From assembly GCF_002102255.1 (NCBI RefSeq), contig NZ_LQPH01000161.1:32219-96218 (forward strand): a DNA stretch of 64,000 nt. Reading direction: 5' to 3'. This document shows, in pieces, positions 29,502 through 38,964 of this stretch. A program made the position numbers and the translations under genes. The number at the start of each line of letters is the position of its first letter. Position 1 is the first letter of the stretch. The stretch comes from Mycobacterium nebraskense (GTDB taxonomy: Bacteria; Actinomycetota; Actinomycetes; Mycobacteriales; Mycobacteriaceae). The notes under the pieces are model-generated. The model worked only from the letters and a program-made list of their open reading frames with translations, was not told the DNA's origin and ran no database searches.

Positions 29502-32500
29502 TGGGCGCTCGCCGGGAACGCGATCTGCACCGGCGCCACCATCCGGTCAGTGACGTACAGGCCACGACCGGGGTCAGCTGGCACGGCTTTCGTTTTGCCG
29601 ACGATCGGCCCTTCATCAGGGTCGCCGTCCATTACCACGACAGGTGCTTTGGCCTTGAGCAACTCCCCGATTATCGGATTGGTCAGCGTGCGGCCCCACT
29701 GAGCGATCCGCCGCGACACGACCAGGTGCAGGCCGACCTCTTTACCCCGCGCAATAAACCGCGCCAGCGGGCCCAACGGGTATCCGGTTCCTGCCACGAA
29801 CCCACCAGTGTCCCAACTAGCAAGGGTCTCTTCACGATCGATGAAGACAAAGATCTCTGGCCCGCTCCAACGCCGCGTCCCCGCAGCCAACTCCGCCTGG
29901 CTTAGGTCTGTCATCGGCATACGTTCAGTCAGGATCGCCCCCAGGCTGTCACCCAAGGCACGCACCTGGTCCTCCCGGAAAACGTAGGCGCCCAAATGTT
30001 CACCTTCGACCACGCGCAGCAACTCATTATGAGGGTCCACCACATAGATCTGGGCCTGCTCGGGCCCGTACACCCGCATCACAGCTTGGGCCACCGTGGC
30101 CAACCCGCTCGACAATCCACATTCAGGCCGACCGGTAAGCAGCAGATGCGGGGTCGCAGCGAAGTTCGCGACCGCCGGCTCCAAACCGATTTCTGAAATC
30201 CCGAACGGCACGACACCACTCCAGTCGACCCCACCCGGCCCATGCTCACGCTGCTCCCATTGCGCGAAGACCTCGTCGATACCGACGATTTTGGGCAGCA
30301 TCCGTACCCGCGCGGCCGCACTGTCAGGTCCAGCGAGCCGCTGAATTGGCTCAACGGCTGCTGCCACGTCGGCGCGCCGCCCTTGCACGGTTATCTCCGG
30401 TAACCCGGCCTGAAAATGGTACCCCTCCATCGTCGTGCCGCGGCCCCTGATCTTGACCACGTTGACCTGCTCGACCTCACCGCCAGTGTCGTCCTCTTCG
30501 TCGAGGAACATCTTCTGCTCCCCGAAGGGAACGTCGCGCGCGACCTTCACATTGTTGACCGTCATGTCATCGTTGTCACCGAGCTTGAGCTCCACGTTGC
30601 TGGTGAAATTCTTGGTCATTCCTGACGGGAATTTGTTGGCCACCCAGCCACTGGTCGACACAATGGCGTGCACCCCAACATCGGGTCCTTTAGCCAAGAT
30701 TCGTTCCACGTCAGAAACCAACAGCTCCCAGTTCTTCACAAACGTTGGCCAGCCATCGATCACCAAAAACACATCGCCGAACGAGTCTTGAGGCACCTCA
30801 CCTGGCACGCCGCCAAATTTGCGTTCACGCAGCTTGGTTAGCGTCAGACCTAGCTTGGTGAACGCCTGCTCGCGCTGATCGATCAGCGCCAGCATCTCGG
30901 CGATGATTCGTTTGACCTGCTCGGGGTCCACCTCGCGTGCGAAACCACCGACGTGCGGCAAACCAGCTACCAGGTTGAGGTCCGGCCCGCTGAGTGCGAT
31001 GACGTAGAACTGAAGCCGCCGAGGATGATACAACAAAGCGGCACCCGAGATCATCGTCGCGATGGCCACCGTCTTACCCGATTGCCCCATACCAATGACC
31101 GCGCAGTTACCTTCGGCCAGATTGGGCGCATAGACAAGCTGGCGGTGGTCGCGCGGCCTGTCTTCGATCCCGACCGGAAACATCAGCCTCGAGAGCTCGC
31201 TTTGGGCCGAGCCATAGTCGACATCCCACGGTTGGCCCCGCAACCGCCGCACCAGCTCATCAGCAGGGACCGGCTGCAGCGGCGGCAGCCACATCGCTTG
31301 CAGTGGAGGAAGATTCAGCCGATTCAAGCAATCCACCGTTGCCTGCACCTGTTTGACGGTGCGGCCATCGGCGCCAATGATGGCGCGTGGTTCCGGGATT
31401 TTGGTCTGCTCGCCCTCGCCGTCGCGGGCCATCTGCAGAGCAGGCATACCGACCGCCTGGAACTCTTGTGGCTCAAGGTAACCGGCTTCCTGCCTGGCCG
31501 CAGCAGCTGCTGCCCGTTGGGGCGGTACATAGCTCTTGAGCACGAACGCCGTCTGAAACCTCGTCAGGTTCTTGTTGGCACCTACCTTCAAAAGCCCAGC
31601 CCCAGCAGGTTTTTTGGGCAGATGATTGGCCTCATCGCTACCCAACACCTCGTGGGAATCGGTGTCGCCGACAGTTCGCAGCGCCACCCGCACCGGGATG
31701 TTACTCATGATGCCGCCCTGCATCTGGTGGCCCAGCCGCTGCGACCCCATCACGAGGCGAAGCCCCTGCGAGCGGCCCTGGCGGCCGACCTCGTCCATGA
31801 CCGCTTTGGCTCCGTCATGTTCAGCGAACATCTGCGTGAACTCATCGACAATCAGCAGCAGGTGCGGCATCGGCCGCAACTTCTCCTTCTTGTGAATGCG
31901 CAAATACTCATATTCAGCGATGTCACTGACCCCAGCCCGGTCAAGCCAAGACTTGCGGCGCTCCATCTCGCCGTAGAGGACATCTTCCATCCTCACAATC
32001 CACAGGCGATCGTTACGCAAGTTGCTCATCGCCGCGACGCAGTGCGGGAATCCCGCCACCAAATGCGCCAACGCACTACCCTTAAAGTCAAACACCGCGA
32101 CCTTCAACGAGTCTGGCGAATGCGTCAAACACGCCGACGTAATCAACGCCGTCAAAAACACCGATTTACCACTCCCAGTCGTGCCGACGACGACGACGTG
32201 ATGGCCCATCCCCTCGAACTCGTGAGTCTCCTTCAAGTCGAGGGCCACGGGCTGTCCATTGCGTGGATCAATACCGATCGGGAACCGCATCCACTCCCGA
32301 CCCCACTGCAATTCGCCCTCGTCGTCTTGCAGCGGCGGACCCAGCCGCGTCGCCGCCCAGGCCTCCTCCACATCGATATCGCCCGGATCAGCGTGGCCGA
32401 GAATCTCATACAGATCCACGACCTTCGATGCGGCGGCAGTCGAACTTTGCGTTACCCGCGAATCTGCATGGTATCTAGCCATTTTGCGCGCAAACGCGAC

Positions 32501-32596
32501 CGCGGACGCCGTGTCCAGCGTATCGGGGAGCGCGAAAAACCCCTCCTCGTCATATGCCCCGTCGCGCTTGACATGCAATGTGAACTCAGTTGTCAT
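29498..32596 (-). CDS. eccCb: T7SS motor ATPase EccC, C-terminal part (three ATPase domains)
   Basis: 1032 aa. ATPase 1 has Walker A GTTGSGKS and Walker B LLLIVDEF. ATPase 2 has Walker A GMGQSGKT and Walker B VFLVIDGW, without the catalytic Glu. ATPase 3 has a degenerate loop GRPECGLSS, lacking Lys, and FVFIDRE. This is the FtsK/SpoIIIE motor that recruits substrates to the ESX channel. The ATG lies in the last codons of eccCa (11-nt overlap). In most ESX systems this part is fused to the TM part, and in ESX-1 the split falls after ATPase 1. Confidence 0.93.
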   Translation of the reverse strand: MTTEFTLHVKRDGAYDEEGFFALPDTLDTASAVAFARKMARYHADSRVTQSSTAAASKVVDLYEILGHADPGDIDVEEAWAATRLGPPLQDDEGELQWGREWMRFPIGIDPRNGQPVALDLKETHEFEGMGHHVVVVGTTGSGKSVFLTALITSACLTHSPDSLKVAVFDFKGSALAHLVAGFPHCVAAMSNLRNDRLWIVRMEDVLYGEMERRKSWLDRAGVSDIAEYEYLRIHKKEKLRPMPHLLLIVDEFTQMFAEHDGAKAVMDEVGRQGRSQGLRLVMGSQRLGHQMQGGIMSNIPVRVALRTVGDTDSHEVLGSDEANHLPKKPAGAGLLKVGANKNLTRFQTAFVLKSYVPPQRAAAAAARQEAGYLEPQEFQAVGMPALQMARDGEGEQTKIPEPRAIIGADGRTVKQVQATVDCLNRLNLPPLQAMWLPPLQPVPADELVRRLRGQPWDVDYGSAQSELSRLMFPVGIEDRPRDHRQLVYAPNLAEGNCAVIGMGQSGKTVAIATMISGAALLYHPRRLQFYVIALSGPDLNLVAGLPHVGGFAREVDPEQVKRIIAEMLALIDQREQAFTKLGLTLTKLRERKFGGVPGEVPQDSFGDVFLVIDGWPTFVKNWELLVSDVERILAKGPDVGVHAIVSTSGWVANKFPSGMTKNFTSNVELKLGDNDDMTVNNVKVARDVPFGEQKMFLDEEDDTGGEVEQVNVVKIRGRGTTMEGYHFQAGLPEITVQGRRADVAAAVEPIQRLAGPDSAAARVRMLPKIVGIDEVFAQWEQREHGPGGVDWSGVVPFGISEIGLEPAVANFAATPHLLLTGRPECGLSSGLATVAQAVMRVYGPEQAQIYVVDPHNELLRVVEGEHLGAYVFREDQVRALGDSLGAILTERMPMTDLSQAELAAGTRRWSGPEIFVFIDREETLASWDTGGFVAGTGYPLGPLARFIARGKEVGLHLVVSRRIAQWGRTLTNPIIGELLKAKAPVVVMDGDPDEGPIVGKTKAVPADPGRGLYVTDRMVAPVQIAFPASAH

Positions 32597-33701
32597 CCGC
32601 CGCGCCCTCCTTGACCACTACACGCACAAAGGTCACGCCCGCGACCCCCCCAACGCCCCTGCGATTCAACGTGTCCCATTCACTATCCACACGGAGCTGG
32701 TCGTTGATCACAAGCCAATGCGGACGTACCCCGTCCGCGGCGCCAGGGTCCCCGTAATTCTTTCGAGCGCCATGCAATTCGTGACCAACCGCCGCATCCA
32801 TCGCCGTCGGCGACGTCCACACCATTCGCAACGGCCCGCCACTATCAAAGAGCTTGTCGTGTTGGCAATGCGGCAACCACTTGACCCAATCCCATCGTGC
32901 TGGTTCGTCGGTGACGACCATGACTTTCAAGTCCTGCGGTGAATGGAAGCAGGCCGCCTGACAAATCATCGCCCGCACCACACCGTGGACTGTGTCCGGA
33001 CCATCCTCACCCACCAACGTCATCAGCGGAATCACCTTGAGCGACAGCGGTTTAGCGATCCCACTAATCTTGGACTGCTCCAACAAAAACTTGCGCAGCG
33101 CGTCATAGCAGACTGGCTCATAATCGGCCGACTCCCCCAACCGAGGCTTAGCCAGCTTCTTCGCCAAATCCGAAGTACCGGTTCCGAAACGGACAAAACC
33201 AAAGTGCATCGCCAAGTCCTCAGCAGAACCCGATCGCTCCCACATCCGCGGCGACCCGACCAACCCACGCAGCATCGCCGGTTCGGGATGCAAGAACTGG
33301 TAATTGGCGAACTGACGCTCGGCGTCACTTTGAATCACATCACGTGTCTGGTCGAGCTCGTCCATGTAGGCACGGCGCTCTTCTTCCAACGCCTGCGGAG
33401 ACAACGCCTTATCACCGCCACCAAAACGGCCCTGCATAAACACCCCGGCGAACGACACAATCATCATCACCGGCACAAACAACGAAAACAAACTCATCGG
33501 CCCCGAGCGCAGCCCCGGTTGAGTCAAGATCATGGCCATCATGCCCAAAAACGCCGCGCCCATGACTGCAGGCAAAATGATCTGCGCCTTCGTCATCGGC
33601 AACCGGCGCGGCGCGATCGGAGAATCGCGTACCGACTGCATGCCGCCATCAACTTTGGGCGCCCTCAGCCGCCGAGACGGGCTGAAACGAATCGTCGACA
33701 A
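32586..33701 (-). CDS. eccCa: T7SS motor EccC, N-terminal membrane part
   Basis: 371 aa. The N-terminus STIRFSPSRRLRAPK matches the conserved EccC start. Two TM helices follow (IILPAVMGAAFLGMMAMIL and LFSLFVPVMMIVSFAGVFM). The remaining 260 residues are the DUF domain just below the membrane (HSPQDLKVMVVTDE, WDWVKWLPHCQHD, HWLVINDQ). No classical Walker A is present. It is the membrane-embedded half of EccC and must pair with the eccCb product. Gene follows eccB after 13 bp. Confidence 0.92.
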   Translation of the reverse strand: MSTIRFSPSRRLRAPKVDGGMQSVRDSPIAPRRLPMTKAQIILPAVMGAAFLGMMAMILTQPGLRSGPMSLFSLFVPVMMIVSFAGVFMQGRFGGGDKALSPQALEEERRAYMDELDQTRDVIQSDAERQFANYQFLHPEPAMLRGLVGSPRMWERSGSAEDLAMHFGFVRFGTGTSDLAKKLAKPRLGESADYEPVCYDALRKFLLEQSKISGIAKPLSLKVIPLMTLVGEDGPDTVHGVVRAMICQAACFHSPQDLKVMVVTDEPARWDWVKWLPHCQHDKLFDSGGPLRMVWTSPTAMDAAVGHELHGARKNYGDPGAADGVRPHWLVINDQLRVDSEWDTLNRRGVGGVAGVTFVRVVVKEGAADDN

Positions 33702-33714
33702 CCTTCTCCCCCTC

Positions 33715-35205
33715 CTATCCGCCGGCCCGTACGTTGGTCTTCGTCGGCAACACAGCCACCGCGTCCGACGGGCTATGCACCGTCAACGCGGCCGCCCGCG
33801 ACAACTCCGGTCCCGCAGGCCACACCTGCAGCATCGACCACGGCGCCGGACGAACCTGAGATAACACCAGCCCCAACGCCTGCACGCTATTGTCGTCAAA
33901 CGGCACACCATAGCGCGACCCGGTGGAGCTAGTCAGCCACATCGTCTCGCGCGCAGGCGAATCCAATGCCTGACCAGTAGTGCTAACAAACGTCGATGCA
34001 CCATCACCGACCAAGACCTGATTCGCTTGCACCCCGCCATTGCCGGCACCCACCAACGGCACCATCTTCGCCCGCTGATCCGCGCGGATGGGCAACCCCC
34101 GACCCGAAATCACCGCGAGCCGCGCCTGACGCTCGCTCACACTCCACTGCCACGCCACACACGAAACCGGCCGACTGCCCGCATCAACCAGGCGCACAGG
34201 CGACCGCGGATAATAATCCACATCAAGAACATGACGCAGCGGAATATGCGCCAAATGATCCGGCGATATCTGCGGCGGCGTGGCTAAACCAAACGAATCA
34301 TGCTGGCGCAGCATCGAAGCCACCACAGGCGAGACCTCTTGAACCCCATCTGCCAGCACCACATAAAAGCGGTCCGACTGTGCAGCCACATCCCGGCTCG
34401 CCACCACCGCACCGACAACAACCCCCGCCCCCAAATCCACCTGACCGGGCCCACCGGCGCCAGGCACCGCGGGAACAGCCAGCGGTCCCCCCGCCGGCAA
34501 CGCGTCAAAAAGGGCCCGCGACATCCCCGTCGCCTGCGCCCCGGGCGCAATCCCCAGGGGCCCGGCGACCGCGGACTGAGACAGATCAATCGGCATCCGA
34601 ACACCATTAGTCACCAGGTGTACCTGCGGCCCATAAGACAACAACAAGGCCTCGCTGCCGGCGAGCTCTCCCGCCGCCTCCCCGAGCAACAACTGCCCAT
34701 TGATGCCCGTCACCAACGGCGAACCACCAACCGTCGTCGGCGCCGTGTCGCACACAGCCCAGCGCGAAACCTGCGGAGACACCACCGCCGGTGTCTCCAC
34801 CGGAGCGCCCTGGATCCCCACCGTCGGCCCTTTGGGCCACTTCGCAATCTCCCCCGATGCCACAAACGTCGGCCGATCCGGCGACCCAGCAATCAGCTGC
34901 GCCGACACCAGATTCAACGCCGGATACAGTCGCTTGTCGACCACCACAAACAACGCCCCCGACGAACGATCAGCAACGATCTTCGACGAGTCGTCGATCA
35001 CCCCCGCCGGGCGAAACCACCCGTACACGAACGCCCCCACCACGAGCACCACACCCAACACCGCCGACAACATCAACAGCGTGCGGTGCCAGCGAACCGG
35101 ATTGATCTCCATGCTCACCGAACGGCGCAGCAACGCAAACGACAAGCGTCGCCGAACAAAGAAATGACCCGAAACCTGCGTCTTAGACGCCAACTTCAAC
35201 GGCAC
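33715..35205 (-). CDS. eccB: T7SS core membrane component EccB
   Basis: 496 aa with a GTG start. The N-terminus (PLKLASKTQVSGHFFVRRRL) is the classic EccB cytosolic segment, followed by one TM helix (LMLSAVLGVVLVVGAFVYGW). The large extracytoplasmic part contains R1-R4-type repeats and a central domain; two Cys (WAVCDTAP and PVSCVAWQW) probably form the EccB disulfide. First gene of the ESX operon on the minus strand. Confidence 0.95.
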   Translation of the reverse strand: MPLKLASKTQVSGHFFVRRRLSFALLRRSVSMEINPVRWHRTLLMLSAVLGVVLVVGAFVYGWFRPAGVIDDSSKIVADRSSGALFVVVDKRLYPALNLVSAQLIAGSPDRPTFVASGEIAKWPKGPTVGIQGAPVETPAVVSPQVSRWAVCDTAPTTVGGSPLVTGINGQLLLGEAAGELAGSEALLLSYGPQVHLVTNGVRMPIDLSQSAVAGPLGIAPGAQATGMSRALFDALPAGGPLAVPAVPGAGGPGQVDLGAGVVVGAVVASRDVAAQSDRFYVVLADGVQEVSPVVASMLRQHDSFGLATPPQISPDHLAHIPLRHVLDVDYYPRSPVRLVDAGSRPVSCVAWQWSVSERQARLAVISGRGLPIRADQRAKMVPLVGAGNGGVQANQVLVGDGASTFVSTTGQALDSPARETMWLTSSTGSRYGVPFDDNSVQALGLVLSQVRPAPWSMLQVWPAGPELSRAAALTVHSPSDAVAVLPTKTNVRAGG

Positions 35206-35369
35206 ACCGGCACCGTACCGCCCCCCGCTACACCCCCGCTACCAGCACGTCCAAATTGAATGAAAACCCAGAACACCGCAGTGGCGCCAGATCGCTACAG
35301 GTACCGGGCTTTCAGGACCTTGACCGCCAGCGATCGGAGTCCGCCCCAAAAGCGAAGTCGCCCTACCCA

Positions 35370-35657
35370 TCAGGATCGCAGCTCACTCCTGGCCGCCGAC
35401 CATCTCCTCGAGTTCGGCCATCGACTTAGTAAGGCTCGCCAGCCCGGGACGACGGCCCTATCCCGTGCGACGGCCGCCATGAGGCGGCGCGCATTCTCAC
35501 GCGAACCTAGCAGGTACACCGTTTCGCGCCCCGAATCGTCGTCATCGGCGTACATGGGCCCGTCCGTAACCGTGACTGGCAAGCTGAATCTGTGGTAGGT
35601 CGTCCTCGCACCATTTAACGCAACCTGCGTCGGCGCCACCAGCCGGAGTACCCTCAC
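35370..35657 (-). CDS. Small unknown protein, probably frameshifted at its C-terminus
   Basis: 95 aa as read from the GTG at 35657. The first 65 residues look natural (RETVYLLGSRENARRLMAAVA). The tail is basic and unlike a protein end. In another frame the DNA after about 35445 reads LTKSMAELEEMVGGQE and stops at 35383, suggesting one missing base near 35445. No family recognised. It is divergent from the toxin-antitoxin pair. Confidence 0.5.
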   Translation of the reverse strand: MRVLRLVAPTQVALNGARTTYHRFSLPVTVTDGPMYADDDDSGRETVYLLGSRENARRLMAAVARDRAVVPGWRALLSRWPNSRRWSAARSELRS

Positions 35658-35677
35658 GACAACTGTCCTGCTCAGAG

Positions 35678-35690
35678 TAGGATAAATGGT
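35678..35690 (+). promoter_or_regulatory. -10 element for the antitoxin gene, leaderless mRNA likely
   Basis: TAGGAT at 35678-35683 is followed by a 7-nt gap and then the ATG at 35691, so transcription would begin at or next to the start codon. No Shine-Dalgarno sequence is present. Leaderless transcripts are common in mycobacteria. Confidence 0.45.
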
Positions 35691-35918
35691 ATGGCGAAAG
35701 CCAAAGTGTCCGTAATGATTGAAGAGGCCGTGCTGGCGGCGGCCGATGCGGACGCCCAGGCGGCCGGGCTGAATCGTTCAGAGATGATCGAACGAGCCCT
35801 GCACAACGAGCATCTCCGAATCTCGCTCGAGAACTACACAACACACACTGTGCCAACGCTCGACATCGACGCCTACGCGGAGAAGATCTATCAGGCGAAC
35901 CGGGCCGCTGGCCTGTGA
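35691..35918 (+). CDS. MazE-like ribbon-helix-helix antitoxin
   Basis: 75 aa. The N-terminal part fits a ribbon-helix-helix fold (KAKVSVMIEEAVLAAADADA, then LNRSEMIERALHNEHLR). The C-terminal 30 residues (LDIDAYAEKIYQANRAAGL) are a flexible tail suited to neutralising a toxin. Its stop overlaps the start of the next gene (GTGA), the usual coupling of type II toxin-antitoxin pairs. Pairing and size support MazE over other RHH regulators. Confidence 0.75.
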   Translation: MAKAKVSVMIEEAVLAAADADAQAAGLNRSEMIERALHNEHLRISLENYTTHTVPTLDIDAYAEKIYQANRAAGL

Positions 35919-36220
35919 TCACACCCGGAGACATCACGCCAGGCCGCGACACCAACCAGGAACTGTACGTTGTCGTACTATCTAACACGATTCACCTCGC
36001 AGCCGCCACCGGCCAGGTGATCATCTGCCCCTTCATTCCCGGTGAAATCCCCAGCAGCACAATGGCTATGATCGTCACAGTGCTGCAACCCAAAGGGGTT
36101 GTCTTACCGGAGCTCATCCAGTGGCTTCCTGTCGCGGCCCTCGACCAACCCATCGGCAATATCGGCGGCATCGCGCTCGCTGACACGACCACGACCGCCG
36201 TCACCGCGCTCATTTCCTGA
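35915..36220 (+). CDS. MazF-like toxin
   Basis: 101 aa with a GTG start. The order of strands resembles MazF/PemK: ITPGDITPGRD, ELYVVVLSNTIHLAAATGQVIICPF, then PKGVVLPELIQWLPVAAL. The usual RGD/D-x-G start motif is altered, so activity as an endoribonuclease is likely but not certain. It would stabilise the plasmid through post-segregational killing together with the antitoxin. Confidence 0.7.
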   Translation: MITPGDITPGRDTNQELYVVVLSNTIHLAAATGQVIICPFIPGEIPSSTMAMIVTVLQPKGVVLPELIQWLPVAALDQPIGNIGGIALADTTTTAVTALIS

Positions 36221-36591
36221 CCCTCAACGTACTATCCCCGATCGCAACTTGCCCCCAATCCGATAAGAATGTCCCCGAGATTGCGTGAGAACAGACACCA
36301 ATTTCTCGGGCAACCCTGCGCGCGTGGCCGCGGCGGTGGATGGATGGGTGCTTCCAGCGAATACCGCTTATTTCGTCACTGTGACGACTCGGCGTCTCTC
36401 CTCCAACGATCCGGCCATCACCTCGATCGCCAAATCGAGGCCCAGCTACCACGTACTTATAAGGCGTGCTCCTATAACGGTTTTCGCCAGCGCTCGGCGG
36501 TCAATCCTGATCACTGCATCCCACGTCGCACGCCGCGGCACCTCACGCTACGCCGCAGCCGAGCTCGGATTCGACCACGCGCCATAACAAT
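36221..36591. other. Intergenic stretch, no confident gene
   Basis: 371 bases between the toxin gene and the convergent 784-aa protein gene. An open frame at 36285-36587 (+) exists, but its protein has no recognisable fold, no ribosome binding site and a very basic second half. No clear terminator hairpin or repeat was seen. Confidence 0.4.
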
Positions 36592-38946
36592 TCAAATTTG
36601 GTGCCAAAATCTCCATGGGTAGGCCGTCGCCGCAGCGTAGACCATATCCGCTACGTCGACCGGTCGCCGCTCCCAACCCTGCAGCAACTCCATCGTGCGT
36701 GCGGTGACCCACTGCGCCTGATAACGCTCGCGATCTCCTGTGGAGGCCTCCGGCCGAGGCCGGTTCGCGCTGAGGTTCACGTAGTACACGGTTGAGGCGA
36801 TCCGGTACTGGTTCCATACCTCCTCCGAGATGTGGTCGCCGGTGCCCAGCACATCCCACATCTGCCGCAGATCGAGCGTCATCTCCCCCGACATCTTCAC
36901 AGCTTCGATCATCTGCACAGCCAGCGGCACAACGACCTGATTTTCAACCATGCGCGTCTCAGGTTCAGTGGAGGTCGTCTGCTGAACCCGGGCATACACC
37001 TCCGGGTGCAACGCTTCGAGACGATGCATATGCATATCGTCGAGAATCGGGCGGATGTAAGCACCGTCATCGAATTCGCGTTGACAAACCGCGTATTCGA
37101 CCCCTGGCACCCGACCGTAGGGGCTGTCCGCGGTTACTGCCATGGCAACCAGATGCGTTCCGCCGCGGCCGCGCAGCCGTGCATATTCGGCTAGCACCTC
37201 GGCAGGATCGGATGACCCGAACCAGCCTTCCCGAAATTGGTTGTCTACCAACTTATCTGCCGTCAACAGACGGGCAGTACGTGGCAAGAACACTCCCCGC
37301 GGAATGTAACCAAAGCCTTCGTTGGACATCACCACGCACTCGGTGGCCCCGCCAGCCTCGCGGCGAAATACGCCCACGGCCCACTCAATGCACGCGTAAT
37401 TAACAATGTCGCTGTCACGACGGAGCTTGCGCGCCAACACTTTTGCGGTTGCCAGTTCGGCTGACTCCGGTCGTCCACGGTTGCGGGCGCCAGCTCCGGC
37501 GCTGACAACACTTGCCGGCACAACCACCGCCCCACCCGATCCGACCGTCGATCCAGCTGCCGGCCCGGTTGTCGGCGCGGAGCCACCCGGTGTGGCCGTG
37601 TTGCCAGCAGGGGCGACGGGGGCTGCAGCACTTGCGCCACCCGCAGCTACGGGGGCCGCGGGAGCGCCCATACCCGGGGGCGGAAGCATCATCGCCGCCG
37701 GTGCAGCACTCGTCGGCCCGCCAGACGTGGCAAGCCCCGGCGCTGCGGGGCTGACTGCCGGAGGGGTCGCACCTGCTCCTGTCAACCCGGCCGAAGGAAC
37801 GCCCGCACCCGAAGTCAGCCCTGCCGCTGGAGTTGCGGCTGCTTGCCCTGCGGCCGGCGTTCCAGTGCCGGTCGCAGGCGGCAGCGACCCCAACGCCGAT
37901 CCGGCTGAAAGTCCTTGGGAGAACGCCGGTCCCAACTGTGCCGGTGCCCCGGCTGCTGGTGCGGCATTAGCGGGCAGGTTCCCCAGCCCGGCAGCCTGAG
38001 TACCGGGCAGCTGCCCCATACCGCCGGGCAGCCCGCCCAAGCCCCCACCAGAGCCCAGGCCTCCCATGCCACCCCCACCGGGCATCGATCCAAGTCCCCC
38101 CGTCATCGACGTCAACCCCGGCGGGAAACCAACAGACTGAATCCCGCTGCCACCACCACCCGGCATCGGCATCTGCCCGGCACCCGGATAAGGGCTCCCC
38201 ATCACCGCAGGAGTGGATCCTGGTCCCGTCGTCGCCGGCTCGCCGTCCTCGCCCTTCGCTGCACCACTGTGGCGCGGCGTGTGCCCATTACCTATTCCCT
38301 GCGGATTGCCAGTGCCGTTGGGGTTCGCGGGGTCGCCGTTGTCATCACCTAGTCCGGAGCCCTCTTTGCCTGTGGGTACGGCTATTCCGCCTCCGCCGCT
38401 ATGGGGCAAGACGGGGTCTTGAGGTGCCGGACCGCCTAGGCGTGAGGTAAGAGCCGTGATATCGGTGCCTGCAGTGTGCTCGAAAACTCCGGCCTTGGCT
38501 GTAGCGGCTCCTACCGCGCTGGTCGTCAGGGCTCGGGCGTGCGTGTGCCAGCGCGCCGCGATCTCCTGCTGTTGTATCGCGTTCTTGGCCTGCGACAGTT
38601 CAGCATTGGCTTTCATCAAGACGTTCCGTTGGGCGGTTTGCGCGTCGCGGTAAACGCCAGCGACTCCGTTGAAATAATCTGCCGCCGCGTTGTATATCTC
38701 GACCATCCGGCCGTAGTCTGCGGCCAATTGGCGATTCTTTTCGTGCCCAGCTTCCCAACCGGGCGATTGTGCGGCCTCTTCGCGCATCGCATTGGCGGCT
38801 TTGAGCTGCTGCTGCAGCTCACCGACTTTCTCCGCCAACGCCGCGTAGTGCGCCGCTTGGGTCTCCAACGGCTCTGCTGCTGGCGGCACCATATCCGGGG
38901 TGATGATGATGTTCCCAGCGATACTGGTTGCGGGCACATCCGCCAC
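36592..38946 (-). CDS. Large ESX-associated secreted candidate with WXG-like head and C-terminal conserved domain
   Basis: 784 aa. Residues 20-150 are a helical, coiled-coil-like region (YAALAEKVGELQQQLKAANA) similar in length to WXG/PPE-type secretion domains. Residues 160-490 are Gly/Pro/Ala low complexity. The C-terminal 280 residues form a folded domain (SDIVNYACIEWAVGVFRREAG, then GGTHLVAMAVTADSPYGRVPG). From memory this tail resembles the DUF5631/DUF5632 region of Rv2082 and Rv3899c/Rv3900c. Last gene of the esp-like operon. It is probably secreted or surface-associated; activity unknown. Confidence 0.7.
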   Translation of the reverse strand: MADVPATSIAGNIIITPDMVPPAAEPLETQAAHYAALAEKVGELQQQLKAANAMREEAAQSPGWEAGHEKNRQLAADYGRMVEIYNAAADYFNGVAGVYRDAQTAQRNVLMKANAELSQAKNAIQQQEIAARWHTHARALTTSAVGAATAKAGVFEHTAGTDITALTSRLGGPAPQDPVLPHSGGGGIAVPTGKEGSGLGDDNGDPANPNGTGNPQGIGNGHTPRHSGAAKGEDGEPATTGPGSTPAVMGSPYPGAGQMPMPGGGGSGIQSVGFPPGLTSMTGGLGSMPGGGGMGGLGSGGGLGGLPGGMGQLPGTQAAGLGNLPANAAPAAGAPAQLGPAFSQGLSAGSALGSLPPATGTGTPAAGQAAATPAAGLTSGAGVPSAGLTGAGATPPAVSPAAPGLATSGGPTSAAPAAMMLPPPGMGAPAAPVAAGGASAAAPVAPAGNTATPGGSAPTTGPAAGSTVGSGGAVVVPASVVSAGAGARNRGRPESAELATAKVLARKLRRDSDIVNYACIEWAVGVFRREAGGATECVVMSNEGFGYIPRGVFLPRTARLLTADKLVDNQFREGWFGSSDPAEVLAEYARLRGRGGTHLVAMAVTADSPYGRVPGVEYAVCQREFDDGAYIRPILDDMHMHRLEALHPEVYARVQQTTSTEPETRMVENQVVVPLAVQMIEAVKMSGEMTLDLRQMWDVLGTGDHISEEVWNQYRIASTVYYVNLSANRPRPEASTGDRERYQAQWVTARTMELLQGWERRPVDVADMVYAAATAYPWRFWHQI

Positions 38947-38964
38947 GGCTCCCTCTTCCTCACA

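Noticed and set aside
32586..32596. eccCa/eccCb boundary as a simple frameshift mutation
   Set aside because: The overlap supplies a stop and an ATG in the usual coupled form, and both ends fall between domains; kept as a genuine split with a check suggested.
36285..36587. 100-aa open frame on the plus strand
   Set aside because: No ribosome binding site, no recognisable domain, and unnatural composition in the second half.
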